From Apium graveolens (lineage: Eukaryota; Streptophyta; Magnoliopsida; Apiales; Apiaceae): a DNA stretch of 64,000 bases. The position numbers and the translations under genes are program-made. How positions within the stretch are numbered: position 1 is the first letter of the stretch; every line of letters starts with the position of its first letter. The DNA is taken from assembly GCF_009905375.1 (NCBI RefSeq), contig NC_133653.1, positions 53,771,704 to 53,835,703 of the forward strand. The letters run 5' to 3'. Shown here in pieces: positions 1 to 10,665 of this stretch. Below the pieces are notes generated by a model that saw only the letters and a program-made list of their open reading frames with translations, had not been told where the DNA came from and did no database searches.

Positions 1-2530
1 AGTGATAATGGCACTGAGTTCAAGAATTTGATAATGGAAGAGTTCTGCAAAAACCATGGAATTAAGCAGGAATTTTCTGCTCCTGGAACTCCACAGCAAA
101 ATGGAGTTGTTGAAAGGAAGAATAGAACCCTCATTGAAGCTGCACGTACAATGCTTGAAGAAGCAAAGCTTCCAACCTATTTCTGGGCTGAAGCTGTGTA
201 GACTGCTTGTTTTACTCAAAATGCATCACTCATTAACAAGCATGAAAAAACACCATATGAGATGGTGAAGAAAAAGAAGCCAAATCTGAAGTACTTTCAT
301 GTATTTGGATGCAAGTGTTTTGTTCTCAAGACTCATCCTGAACAGCTATCCAAATTTGATCTAAAAGCTGATGAAGGAATCTTTGTTGGATATCCACTTT
401 CCACAAAAGCCTTCAGAGTCTATAATTTGAGAACAAGAGTGGTCATGGAATCTATCAATGTCTCTTTTGATGACAAGAAGATTACTGGTCTTGAAGATTT
501 TATTGATCATGATCAGCTGAGATTTGAAAATGAAGACTCAAATTCTGATACTGAAAATCCTGACAGTCTAAGTCCTGATACTGTAAACTCTGATGTTATT
601 GAAACTGTGGTGACTACGCCAAAGGAAGATGCACCTATGCAGGGGGAGCATACTCAAGATCTTACCACATCTCAAGAAGCATCAGAACATACATCTGGCT
701 CTTCAAGTTCTTATTCGTCAAGTTCTGATAAGCCAAGTTCTGATAGTTCTGAAAATCTAAATTTTGAAGAATCCAACTCAGAGAGCATAGTTTCAGGGGG
801 AGCATCAAAAAATGAAAATGAAGACAGCATGGATCATGGGGGATCATCTAGTTCTAGAGAAAACCTTCCATCTGCAAGGAAGTGGACTAAATCACATACA
901 CATGATTTGATAATTGGAAATCCTGATACAGGTGTCAGAACTAGAACAGGTACTTCAAACGAATGTCTTTACAATTCTTTTCTCTCTCAGAGTGAGCCAA
1001 AGAAAGTGGAAGAAGCTCTTCAAGATTTTAATTGGGTGCAAGCAATGCAGGAAGAGTTAAATGAATTTGAAAGAAACAAAGTCTGGACCCTAGTGCCAAG
1101 ACCAAAGAATAGATCTGTTGTTGGTACAAAGTGGGTATTCAGAAACAAAACTGACAGTGATGGCATAATTACAAGGAATAAGGCAAGGCTGGTTGTAAAA
1201 GGATATTCTCAACATGAGGGAATTGATTATGATGAAACATTTGCACCAGTTGCTAGGTTAGAAGCCATAAGAATATTTTTGGCTTATGCTGCTCACAAAA
1301 AGTTTATTGTCTTTCAAATGGATGTGAAAAGTGCTTTTCTCAATGAAGAATTGGAGGAGGAAGTTTATGTTGAACAACCTTCAGGATTTGTAGATTCCAA
1401 ACATCCAGATTATGTCTACAGGCTTGATAAAGCACTTTATGGGCTTAAGCAAGCTACCAGAGCATGGTATGAGACTTTAGCTCAGTTTCTTCTGGAAAGT
1501 GGATTTAACAGAGGAACTATAGAAAAAACACTGTTCTACCTCAACCATGGAAAGGACTTACTTCTGGTCCAGATTTATGTTGATGATATCATTTTTGGGT
1601 CTACAAATGACAGACTTTGCAAGAAGTTTGCCAAACTGATGCAGTCAAGGTATCAGATGAGTATGATTGGGGAACTTAGCTATTTTCTGGGCCTTCAAGT
1701 CAAGCAGAATGAAGAAGGCACCTTTATTTGTCAAACTAAGTACACCAGAAACTTGCTGAAGAAATTTGGAATGCAAGATTGTTCAAGTGCATCCACTCCC
1801 ATGGCCACTGCAACAAAACTGGATAAGGATACTGGTAAATCAGTAGATATTACTGATTACAGAGGTATGATTGGCTCTCTACTCTATCTAACTGCTAGTA
1901 GACCTGATATCATGTATGCTACCTGTCTTTGTGCAAGATTTCAAGCAGATCCAAGAGAACCTCACTTAACAGCCGTGAAAAGAATTTTCAAGTATCTTAA
2001 AGGCACAGCTGATCTGGGATTGTGGTATCCCAGAGAATCAGATTTTAAACTAATAGGTTACTCAGATGCAGATTTTGCAGGTTACGAAATTGACAGGAAA
2101 AGCACAAGTGGAAGCTGCCAATTTCTTGGAGGCAGATTGGTTTCTTGGTTTAGCAAGAAACAAGTCAATTTCCACATCAACTGCAGAAGTAGAATATATT
2201 GCTGCAGGAAGCTGTTGTGTACAGATTCTTTGGATGAAGAATCAGTTACTGGATTATGGGTTAACATATTTCAAAATCCCTATTTACTGTGATAATCAAA
2301 GTGCTATTGCTATGACAGGTAATCCAGTTCAACACTCTATGACAAAGCACATCAGCATCAGGTACCACTTCATCGGGGAACATGTGGATGAAGGTACAGT
2401 GGAATTGCACTTTGTTCCAACAGATCAACAACTAGCAGATATCTTCACAAAACCATTGTGTGAAGCTACTTTTACAAGATTGGTAAATGAACTTGGAATG
2501 GTTTCAAGTTCTTTCTCTAAATCTGCTTAG
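1..2530 (+). pseudogene. pol: copia pol fragment: integrase C-terminal half, reverse transcriptase, RNase H
   Basis: Reading frame 1 opens at the window edge with integrase core residues (SDNGTEF, then PQQNGVVERKNRTLIE carrying the catalytic Glu). A Ser/Asp/Glu-rich linker follows at about 530-880. RT begins near 1000; the catalytic YVDD box is at 1576-1587. RNase H shows [19 protein letters not shown] and a C-terminal LADIFTKPL block, ending in TAG at 2528-2530. Two lesions are visible against copy B: a TAG at 199-201 where copy B has Gln, and loss of two A residues near 2162 that moves the RNase H tail into another frame. RT position 30 of the SAFLN block also reads Glu where copy B has Gly. 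The product would be a truncated, inactive polyprotein. Family assignment is firm; the upstream half is outside the window. Confidence 0.95.
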
Positions 2531-3955
2531 TTTTGTTCTGATGCATCAGACTTTATAATCAGTATTTACAGAATTTAATCTCTTTGTGTCTTCTGTGCTT
2601 AATTGAAAAATGTGTTTAAGTACTGACTGTTGTTTGATAAATGTTTCTAAACTCTGATAGTGATATGTCTGTTTAGGTAACTATTCAATCCTATGAGGAT
2701 AACTGTGCTAGATGTTGACCTAGTACTCTTCAATAAACAAGGGATCCCATGTAAGAAGTAATTATTACTGTGGAAATCTATTGACACAAGCAAATTCTGA
2801 TAATTGAGCTTAGTTGAGTTTACTTGGTCTATCTTATTACTAAGTCACAAACTAGAATATTGCTTCTCATCTGTTAAGTTCTGATGCTAGTAAATCTGTT
2901 GAATGTACTAAGTGCTGGTAAACCTCTCTTATCAAAAGAAAAAGGAAATAATCATGGATTAAAATCAGGTACTCCTTTGAGATCTAGAGTAAAAATGTGA
3001 AACGGACGACCCAAGTGTTGGTATTAAGTAAATATGCATTAGAAAAGCAAAATATTTTCTTGGTGACCTTTCACACTCTATGATTACTGGAGAAATACTC
3101 TAATAATAGCATAAATTCTGATAAGCAGTCGTGACTCACTTACACTGAGAAGCCACTGTAAAATGGAATTTAAAAAGATGCATAAAATTAGCACAAAATA
3201 GTTGAGGTGGACTCAAGCATGGACTCATTCAACAGTAGGTTTCAGAATAATGACAACTCTTTAGCAAAGTTTTAGTTATGCTTTATTTCTAAGATGTACT
3301 GAACTGAATCAGACTTTACTCTTTGTCTGATATTTAGCTTAATGCACACACTAACCATTCCATATGAATGATGAAAATCACTGTGGTGATCTATATTGTT
3401 TTAGATGAATAGTCATTGTGTCACATTGCACAAATTCTGAGGACAAGTTCTGATTGCATGTTCTGATGATTAAGTTCTGAAGAATATAAATCAGAATTTG
3501 TGTGAGGACTTACTAAGATAGGCATTCCTTTTTCGAGTTAAGAAATTATGTTCTGATGACTGTTAAGTTCTGATATAAGTCTAAGTTCTGATATTACAGT
3601 CTGATTCTTTACTTGACTTATTTGTGGATAAAATTTGACAAAAGTCTCAGTTTAAACCAGAATATGTTGAAGTGGAAGATTAATAGTCACTATAGTTAGG
3701 GATAGTGGTACTCGTACATGAACAATCAACTTTTACTTGCTTCTTGTGCGCATTAAACCATGTTTTCTCTTTCCAATGAATGTTTTTCTTTTTCCAAGTC
3801 TGGGGAGACGAGGTAGAATTAATTATACCTGTAAGCATTAAATTTCCTTGCATCTCCTGGCATTCTCTTGCCTATATAAGCAACCACTTTACATCAGCCT
3901 TCCCATCAAATCTTTTATCACAAACTCACCTTCATAATCTTTATATCAAAAAACC
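2531..3955 (+). other. Sirevirus post-pol spacer, rich in AAGTTCTGAT motifs, ending in a TATA-bearing leader
   Basis: No ORF here is supported. The stretch aligns by eye with 46607-48037 of copy B on the other strand, so it is a genuine part of the family. It contains exact AAGTTCTGAT at 2876-2885, 3445-3454, 3565-3574 and 3583-3592, plus many one-mismatch forms (TTCTGATGA, AATTCTGAT). The last 90 bases hold a conserved TATA box and leader for the small ORF at 3956. Confidence 0.8.
3868..3885 (+). promoter_or_regulatory. putative internal TATA box before the small ORF
   Basis: TATATAA lies at 3874-3880, 75 nt before the ATG at 3956. Copy B keeps TATATAA at the matching place (46684-46690, minus strand), within a conserved block that also contains CCTGGCATTCT upstream and ACATCAGCC downstream. 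Conservation at this spacing suggests an internal promoter, but no transcription data exist here. Confidence 0.5.
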
Positions 3956-4225
3956 ATGGTCAATTACAATATGTTTTTGAACTACGAAACATTCAACATG
4001 GAGCTGAGCTGTGCCGATTGGCAGCAGGAATGGCACGTTACTACCATTCCTGATGAGATATGGGACTCCGTTCCCCAGGAGGTACTCACCCACCTCCTGT
4101 TCTTCTACATGGACTACCATCACCATCTGGAGCGATTGGAGGAGGAAAGGCTGGAAGCTCTCCGCCAGCAAGAGCGAATCATACGACACGCTATTCTGTT
4201 TGTCGAGAGTAGGAAGAAGAAATGA
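3956..4225 (+). CDS. small 89-residue ORF between pol and the accessory ORF (function unknown)
   Basis: An intact 89-codon frame begins MVNYNMFLNYETFNMELS and ends in a basic tail (SRKKK). Copy B keeps the same length and start with about ten amino-acid changes (46337-46606), while the neighbouring pol and accessory frames are both broken, which argues that the frame was maintained until recently. The first half is acidic and aromatic, with a conserved IPDEIWDSVPQEVLTHLLFF segment. The second half (HLERLEEERLEALRQQERI) is strongly charged and heptad-like, so a coiled coil or dimerising helix is likely. There is no signal peptide or zinc motif. I do not recognise the family. Position and a private TATA box suggest separate expression as an accessory protein; this is inference. 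Confidence 0.6.
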   Translation: MVNYNMFLNYETFNMELSCADWQQEWHVTTIPDEIWDSVPQEVLTHLLFFYMDYHHHLERLEEERLEALRQQERIIRHAILFVESRKKK

Positions 4226-4233
4226 TTTATTTT

Positions 4234-4775
4234 CTTCTTCCTGTTTTTCTTCATCATCAGCCTTGCCCTGCTTCTTGAGCTAGGACAAAGGCTGTTGACG
4301 TTAGGTTTAGCAGCTTAGGGAAATCTTGTACAAGTTCTGATGTAATTTAAATTTCATGAATGTATTCTCTTGATATATTAATGAAATTTGTTTTTGTTTC
4401 AAGATCTTGTCTCTGAGATATTTCGTAATGCATTGATAAATCCTGATACATATTCATATTCTGATGACCATATAAATTTTGTTTTAACTTAAGTTCTGAT
4501 TTTACTTCTTCCTGTTTTTCTTCATCATCAGCCTTGCCCTGCTTCTTGAGCTAGGACAAAGGCTGTTGACGTTAGGTTTAGCAGCTTAGGGAAATCTTGT
4601 ACAAGTTCTGATGTAATTTAAATTTCATGAATGTATTCTCTTGATATATTAATGAAATTTGTTTTTGTTTCAAGATCTTGTCTCTGAGATATTTCGTAAT
4701 GCATTGATAAATCCTGATACATATTCATATTCTGATGACCATATAAATTTTGTTTTAACTTAAGTTCTGATTTTA
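4234..4775 (+). repeat. exact 271-bp tandem duplication
   Basis: Unit 1 (4234-4504) and unit 2 (4505-4775) appear identical base for base by eye, beginning CTTCTTCCTG and ending AAGTTCTGATTTTA. The duplicated piece starts just after the stop codon of the small ORF. Copy B has only one unit, so the duplication is private to copy A and recent, or an assembly artefact. Confidence 0.93.
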
Positions 4776-5137
4776 TTTTATCAGTACTTGCTCATCTGAT
4801 TTATTATGGTCATTTTCACTCGGATTTTTTTTTCTCAGAATATTGATGTTGCAGTGAAAAAAAATTAAATAAATGGGAACAGTTTCAATTTTGAATTAAA
4901 ACTGTTTCACCTTGATTAATGGAATAACTTGGTAAGTGGAACGGTTTTTCCTTGAAAAACTGCAAGTGGGTAAGTAATGATTACTGTTTTCTCGTGCCCA
5001 TTAACTATTCGTTTTTACTGCATGTCTGACAGGTGTCCAACGGTTACAAATTTTTTCAAAAGTATAAGTAAGACAGAGAGAGGATTTTTTAATCTTTTAT
5101 TTCCTTTCACACTTTTTCTCTCTATTTGCTTTTACTC

Positions 5138-5218
5138 TGTTTCTTCTTCTAACGTTGGTTTTTCATATAGATATTCTATCAAACACCTAACAGGCACTTA
5201 TACATCTCGATTAATTTC
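5138..5218 (+). promoter_or_regulatory. possible splice acceptor / leader of the accessory ORF
   Basis: A pyrimidine-rich stretch with a branch-point-like TTCTAAC near 5147-5153 precedes GTTTTTCATATAG, about 50 nt before the ATG. Copy B has the parallel CTGAC...TTTTTATACAG before its ATG at 45611. Both carry Y-rich tract plus AG, as a 3' splice site would. No donor was identified, so this is a suggestion only. Confidence 0.3.
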
Positions 5219-8200
5219 ATGGCACCTAAGGATTTAATCATTGATGGAGCTAAATTTGTTCCAAACAACTATGCTGCAATTCTTGATAATGCTGAAGCTC
5301 CGTCTGAATTGCATTTTGTGCAAGATCTTCTTGCACACAGTGAAATCGGGTATGCATTGACCCAACCTTCAGTATTCTCAAGCCAACAAGTTCTGACACT
5401 TTGGAGGACTGGAAACTTTGATAATGGTGGTCAACATGGTACTCCTAGTATTGTTTTCGAAGTGGGTGATTCTCCATATGCAGTCACTCCTGGTACAATA
5501 CGCAAGGCTCTACATCTCCCAGAAGGATGTACTTTTTCAATTCCAGAGGAATCAGCTCTTCAGGAGTTAATGGCCTGTTGGGGGTATGAACAAAGTTTGG
5601 CAAAGCTTGGGCAGTTGAAACGGGCTCATATCAGAAGGGAATGGAGTTTCTTCTTCGACTGCATCACTAAAGCTTTTGGGAACAAGTGTTCAAATTTTGA
5701 TTCCATCCCCATAATGAGTCAGCACATCGGGTATGCCATTATAAACCAAACTCATTTTGATTTTGCAACTGCTATAATAGGTTTTATTGGGGATAGGATG
5801 ACAGAGGATAGGAATGTTGTCTACTTTGCTAGATTCTGTCAACTTATATATACTTTTTGTACTGATGAACCTCACTTAGTCAGTTCCTTAACTCCACCTT
5901 ATAAGGTTGCAAAACGATACTTTAATGACCTGGTAAATGCTGACACTAAGAAACCAGTGGTTAGACCTTTACAGATTCCTCAGTCTGTAAAACAGATTTT
6001 AGTAAATGCTGATCTTGATTCCTATAGATCCGTTTATCCTGATGTCCAACCAACAACCACCTCCCATACACCACAATAACCATCAGAACATACCACTCAT
6101 TCTACTCAACCAACCCTCAGGCAATATATCAAATCCTATCTCTCCACTTCACAGACAGTTCAACCCTCATCCTCAGCACCTACTGTGAAGCCTTCATCTT
6201 CCAAGCCTAAGAGGATAAAGACTGTTCCTCAAACACCTCAAAAGAGAAGGAGGATTGCTTTGAGAGATGAGTCTGACAGTGAGGAACAGGTTTCTACATC
6301 AGAACCTGTTGTCAAAGAAGCTGAGAAAGTGACTTCTCAGAAGGATTCTGGAATTGGGGGATCTAGGCTTCTCAAGAGGCTTAAAAGAATGACTGTTCCT
6401 GACACTCCCAAGGAATCCATATCTACAAAGAGATACAAGAAACAGAGGGCAAAAGGCCAGTTTCAGATGATGAAGAAGCTGCAGCTCAGGAAGGAGATCA
6501 GGAATCTCTGATCTCACAAGAAAAGGAATCTGCTAAAGTCACTACTTCTCCATCAACTCCAACTCAGGACACTGTTCCTGAACAGGCCAACACACCATCT
6601 GTGTCTCCTGTTCAAAAGTCTGTATCTCCTGTTAATACAGGCACAAGTGCTGATATTGATATCCAGACCTTGGTTGTGCCTGAAGTAATTCTCTTAGAAG
6701 CTCCAACAGCAACTAATCCATCAACAACACCTGTTACTGATGCTGCTCTAAATCCAGACTTCTCTCCTACACCTTCTCTGCATCTAGATGCTGATGATCA
6801 GAATATAGGTGAGCATCAGGATATGGCTGTTGATCAGAACTTAGAACCAGATCAGCAATTAGAGGATGATGAAGCCTCCATTGTTATTCACACTGATGTT
6901 TTATCAGAAGATACTGATTCTGTAAGTTCTAATGCTGCAAATGCTGGAGATACTCGTGATGCTGCTCCAAATACAGATGCTGATGAAGCAGGTCCTTCAG
7001 GACATGCTCCTCAACAAACTATTCTTAAATCTGAACTTGTTAAGAAGTTTTTTACCAGAGAAGCACCAGTGCCTTGGAGTGAAACTCCTGCAGGACAGGA
7101 GTGGACTAAGGAATGGAACTCAATTTCCTGTGTTCCAAATACAAAGTATCTTGCTGAGCACTTGACAAAAGCTGATGAAATGTTAAATTCTGATGATTTC
7201 AAAACCCAGCTTAGAGTCACTGCATTGAGTACTAAACATCTACAAGGTCTCCATTCAACTACTCATGCAGAGCTACACAAGATTCAGGAAGAATTCATCA
7301 AATAGGACCAAATTCAGAAAATTGACAAGAAAAAGTTCTTCCAACCTACCTTTGACAGGATTGCTTATATTGAGAAGACTCAAGAGAAACAACAAGCTCA
7401 GATTGATGATATTCTGAAAAATCAAGCTTCTCAGCAATCTCAACTTACTGAAATCCAAGCCTCAGTGGAATTGCTTATCTCTCTTCTACTACCTGCTGAT
7501 GCCAACAAGGGGGAGAAAGTAATTAAGTCGAAATGCAAGACTGGCAAGACACTGAAAGGGAAGGATGATGAAAAGGATGATCAAGGAAACTCTGGAATGG
7601 GTAGAGGTCATAGTCAAGGTAGAGGTTTTTTATCAAGAAAAGCTGAAATCACACGTCACAGGACAAGTTCTGATACTGGAAAAAGAATTAGTTCTGCTAC
7701 TGGTAAAAGGATAAGTTCTGATGAACTTTTAGATCTTGATGAAGAAATGTCAAGACAGTTATTTCTTCAGGAAAATCCAGGAATGGACTTGGAGAGTTTA
7801 ATGGAAGAAGAAGCCATACTTAAATCAGAAAAAGTCATATCTAAATCTGAAGCTTCTGGTAAAAAGACACTTCCAAAGATCAAAGGCATTGTGATAAAAG
7901 AAAGGACAAATATTGAAGCAACATTGGCTAAATCATAACCGCGGATAGATCCAAGATCCAAGGGTAAAGAAAAGGTTGGTGAACCTATCAAGGTTTATGT
8001 GCCTCCTGAGAATGAAGAAATCACTGATGAAAAGGATGATCTTGCTCTGACTTCAAGAAAAGTTCTTAAAACAACCTCTGACATGGCTCAAGTTGTTCAG
8101 AGTCAAGAGACAGTAAGTTCTGATACTCCAAAGAAGCAAGTAACCTCTGACATAGCTCAAGTTAACTTGATATCAGAAGTTAGACCAAAGACACTCCTAC

Positions 8201-8964
8201 CAGGATTCACTAAAGCAAAACAGACTCAACCTTTGAAGACTGCTGCAAGTGTTTTTGAAGCAAGAGTAGTTACTGGAAAGGAAGCAAGAGATAAAACTGG
8301 ATTGGGAAGTGCTGATGAAAGAAGAATATAGAACACTACCAATGATCCAACTTCCTTGAGTGAACCAGGTATTGGAGCAACTCCTGAGAGATTGAATCAA
8401 CTGGAATCTGTACAAATGGTTTACCATACCTACTTGAAAGAACACATCTTGTTGTACTTTATGACAGATGGTAGGGTTTATCATATAAGGCAAAATGCCA
8501 TTCCATTGAAGTATTTTGAAGAATTGGAGCATGTACTATTCTTACTTCAAGTGGATGACAGATTGACAGGAAGTGCTGCAAACTATTTGAAGGATCAGAT
8601 TCAGAGACAGAAAAGGCTTTATTCTGTTAAGTCTGACAGCACATATGTTCCAAAGTACAGAGATCACAAGGGTGATATAGTTGAAATGAAGCCCAACACT
8701 GCTAAAATTATAACTACCTTTCTGGGTTACAGGACTGTGGAATTCAATCTTGAGTCTGATAAAGCTTATTTGATCAGACTGGATCAGGATATAAGGAAAG
8801 CAAAGATTAATTATCTCAGGGCTGCAATCTTTCAAATTGGTGAAGATAATGCAGAGCTTAAAGATGCTAAAAGGAGGATGATTGATGAACTTAGATATGC
8901 TGAGAGATGTTTGTTGAAGAATTATCTTAGAACAACTCCTGACATCAGAGAGATCAGAAGATGA
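5219..8964 (+). pseudogene. very large accessory ORF (env-position) of Sirevirus, decayed
   Basis: Starts MAPKDLIIDGAKFVPNNYAA and, ignoring lesions, spans about 1,248 codons to TGA at 8962-8964. Residues 1-230 form a globular region (blocks AVTPGTIRKALHLPEG, EWSFFFDCITKAFG, DFATAIIGFIGDRM). The middle is low complexity: basic stretch RPKRIKTVPQ-like at about 6200-6260, then Ser/Thr/Asp/Ala-rich at 6540-7000, a predicted coiled-coil segment rich in Lys/Gln at about 7290-7460, and repeated SSD tripeptides. The last 200 residues are again globular (LLYFMTDGRVYHIR). Lesions: TAA 6077-6079, a one-base deletion near 6449, TAG 7303-7305, TAA 7936-7938, TAG 8329-8331. No clear membrane helix or signal peptide, so calling it an envelope is not justified; only its position matches. 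The first domain resembles what plant annotations call putative plant transposon protein. Confidence 0.8.
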
Positions 8965-9154
8965 AGCCAAGTCAAGATCTACAACTGATTAAATTCTGAT
9001 ATTTGTACAGACTGAAGCTGTTATCAGAAGTTAAATATTGGTCAAGCTTTAAGGACTGTAAGTTGTAGTTATCTAGTCTAATTCTCATGTATTTGTACTT
9101 AATGTTTTTGACATCATCAAATATCTATTAAACTTGTATATTATGCTAATTTAC

Positions 9155-9168
9155 AAGTTGGGGGAGAT
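9155..9168 (+). promoter_or_regulatory. polypurine tract of copy A
   Basis: AAGTTGGGGGAGAT directly abuts the 3' LTR and primes plus-strand DNA synthesis in LTR elements. The same tract is found at the 3' LTR of copy B (complement at 30831-30844). Confidence 0.92.
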
Positions 9169-9763
9169 TATTAGATATATTTGATAATGTCATGGCTAAT
9201 ATGATTTATGTTTAGTTTTCAGATCTTACTTAAACAGGATAAATCAGTACTTACTGGAAGTCAGGACTTAAGGATATCAGTACTTATATTATCAGGAGAT
9301 AATCATCAGAAGATGGATATCAGAACTTAAGTGCTGAAGGACGTTCAAGATAAGGATAGTAGCTGATTAAAGGAAAGAAGATCGAGATAAACATAAGAAG
9401 AGATATGCATGAAGAAGGAATTCTATGAAGAATAGAATACTTGGAAGAAAAGATATCTGATTGATATATTTTAGGAAGCAGAATTATATTCCATATCAAT
9501 TAGCGATTATCTTATAATTGTGTAGTATATAAACACAGACATAGGGTTTACACTATAAGTGTTATCATATTCGAGAAGATTATTCATTGTAACTCTAGCA
9601 GCTCTCGTGATATTTGTTCATCACTGAGAGGTAACAGTTCCATACTGTAACAGAGTTTATTGTTTCAATAAAGTTTGTTTTCTGTTACTTGAAATATTAA
9701 AAGTTTGATTTGATTATATTTTTACACTGTATTCACCCCCTCTACAGTGTGTGTGACCTAACA
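9169..9763 (+). repeat. 3' LTR of Sirevirus copy A
   Basis: 595 bp, matching the 605/606-bp LTRs of copy B along its length. It ends CCTAACA; the 5' terminus reads TATTAGA instead of TGTTAGA, so the terminal TG is mutated. TATATAAA is at 9526-9533 and AATAAA at 9667-9672, giving plausible U3-R-U5 limits. U3 carries ATCAGTACTTA (9243-9253, 9276-9286) and ATCAGAACTTA (9319-9329), inverse complements of the motif common in the internal region. Confidence 0.93.
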
Positions 9764-10521
9764 TCTTATACATACCTTGATACACCCTTGTGATACTCAT
9801 GAAATGCATCATGCCTTTATACAAATGTTTCATCACTGTTGATTATGATCTTGTTTTATTAAGTTATATTGTTGTTCATATTGAATTGCTTTAGAATTGG
9901 ATAGTTTTCTTTATGTGGACCATATTCGTGGTCGAATTAGACCAATGTGTGCCTTGGATCCATTTTATAGAACAGAGCCGTGTGCCTTGCTCGGGGTTAG
10001 TGCGTGACTGATCAACAGCCTAACCTTGGTTTTTAAAATATAAAATGAATATCCAATTCTAATGATTATTTAACAAGAAACTTGATTCTTCTGAATCATC
10101 CCATTTGAACATTGTTTAACCTCAGTTATCGTTATTATGACTAGCTGAGCTAGTTAGCTCACTCTTGCGAATCTTTTTATGTATTCTGTAGTTAAGAAGG
10201 ATATGGTTGATAGCGAGGTTCCTCGGTCCAGAGTATGAGCTAGGATTCCAGATTGAGTTGGATCGAGCTAGCAGGAGCTTTATATGGTAGTGAGATAGCA
10301 AGATTGTAAAAATAATTTAATTATCAGTTGTAAGTTAAATTAGCTGGGATTTGGTATGTTGTAATAAAAGTTAAGGATTGTGGCTTGTTTTCATACTTTA
10401 ACCTGTTGCGATCTGTGGTTATGTAAAGCAGGGTCATTGCAAATAATATTTCTTATACATGTTTATATTGTGTATGTGTTGTGGACCCCAAACTTCTGAC
10501 CCGGGTTTGGAGGGCGCCACA
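9764..10521 (+). repeat. remnant of a gypsy-type LTR hosting copy A
   Basis: Sequence right after copy A's LTR carries no ORF of note and ends GACCCGGGTTTGG...GCGCCACA, a terminal style common in plant chromovirus LTRs. It contains TTAGCTCACTCTTGCG, like the short conserved block seen in Tekay/Del LTRs. I read it as the right part of an LTR split by copy A; the left part would lie outside the window. The match is by remembered style only. Confidence 0.4.
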
Positions 10522-10665
10522 ATAACTCACTTCAAGAATGTTGGAAGAAAACCAAGGAAAATGCAAGATGATGTTGGGGTCATCTGGAACTGTTTCAATT
10601 AAACTGACTTTCTTCCTCTTAACATGTGCATCACAAATGATGACTTTTTCCAACAACTATCTTAG
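10522..10665. other. short unassigned segment between LTR remnant and accessory-ORF tail
   Basis: The minus strand is open across this segment with a fairly protein-like reading (LEKVIICDAH, PDDPNIILHF), while the plus strand has a stop at 10663-10665. It may be an antisense piece of another element. Nothing firmer can be said. Confidence 0.25.

Larger units (their letters stand above)
4226..5218 (+). other. spacer and leader before the large accessory ORF, with tandem duplication
   Basis: No supported gene. The first half is an exact 271-bp tandem duplication (see 4234-4775). The second half aligns with 45612-46336 of copy B, including a conserved CAGACA(T)G-containing block near 5024-5040, a GTATAAGTAAGA block at 5062-5073, a long pyrimidine-rich tract and the start ATG of the accessory ORF at 5219. 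Confidence 0.6.
1..9763 (+). mobile_element. Sirevirus-like Ty1/copia element, copy A (5' part outside window)
   Basis: The element enters the window inside the integrase core and runs through RT, RNase H, a 1.4 kb spacer, a small ORF, a very large accessory ORF, a polypurine tract and a 3' LTR ending in CTAACA at 9763. The gene order integrase-RT-RNase H is that of Ty1/copia, and the extra coding region between pol and the 3' LTR is the hallmark of the Sirevirus (Maximus) lineage. A second copy with the same plan lies on the minus strand at 30226-54384, which fixes the boundaries. Copy A is decayed: pol and the accessory ORF carry several stops and frameshifts, so it is not autonomous as read. 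The 5-bp duplication cannot be checked because the 5' end is missing. Confidence 0.93.

Noticed and set aside
5219..8964. Calling the Sirevirus accessory ORF an envelope gene
   Set aside because: Only the position fits; no signal peptide, cleavage site, fusion peptide or membrane anchor could be seen.
10453..10656. 67-codon minus-strand frame crossing the LTR remnant border
   Set aside because: It spans a junction between two repeat pieces, so the joined frame cannot be an old gene; only the part after 10522 could be a real fragment.
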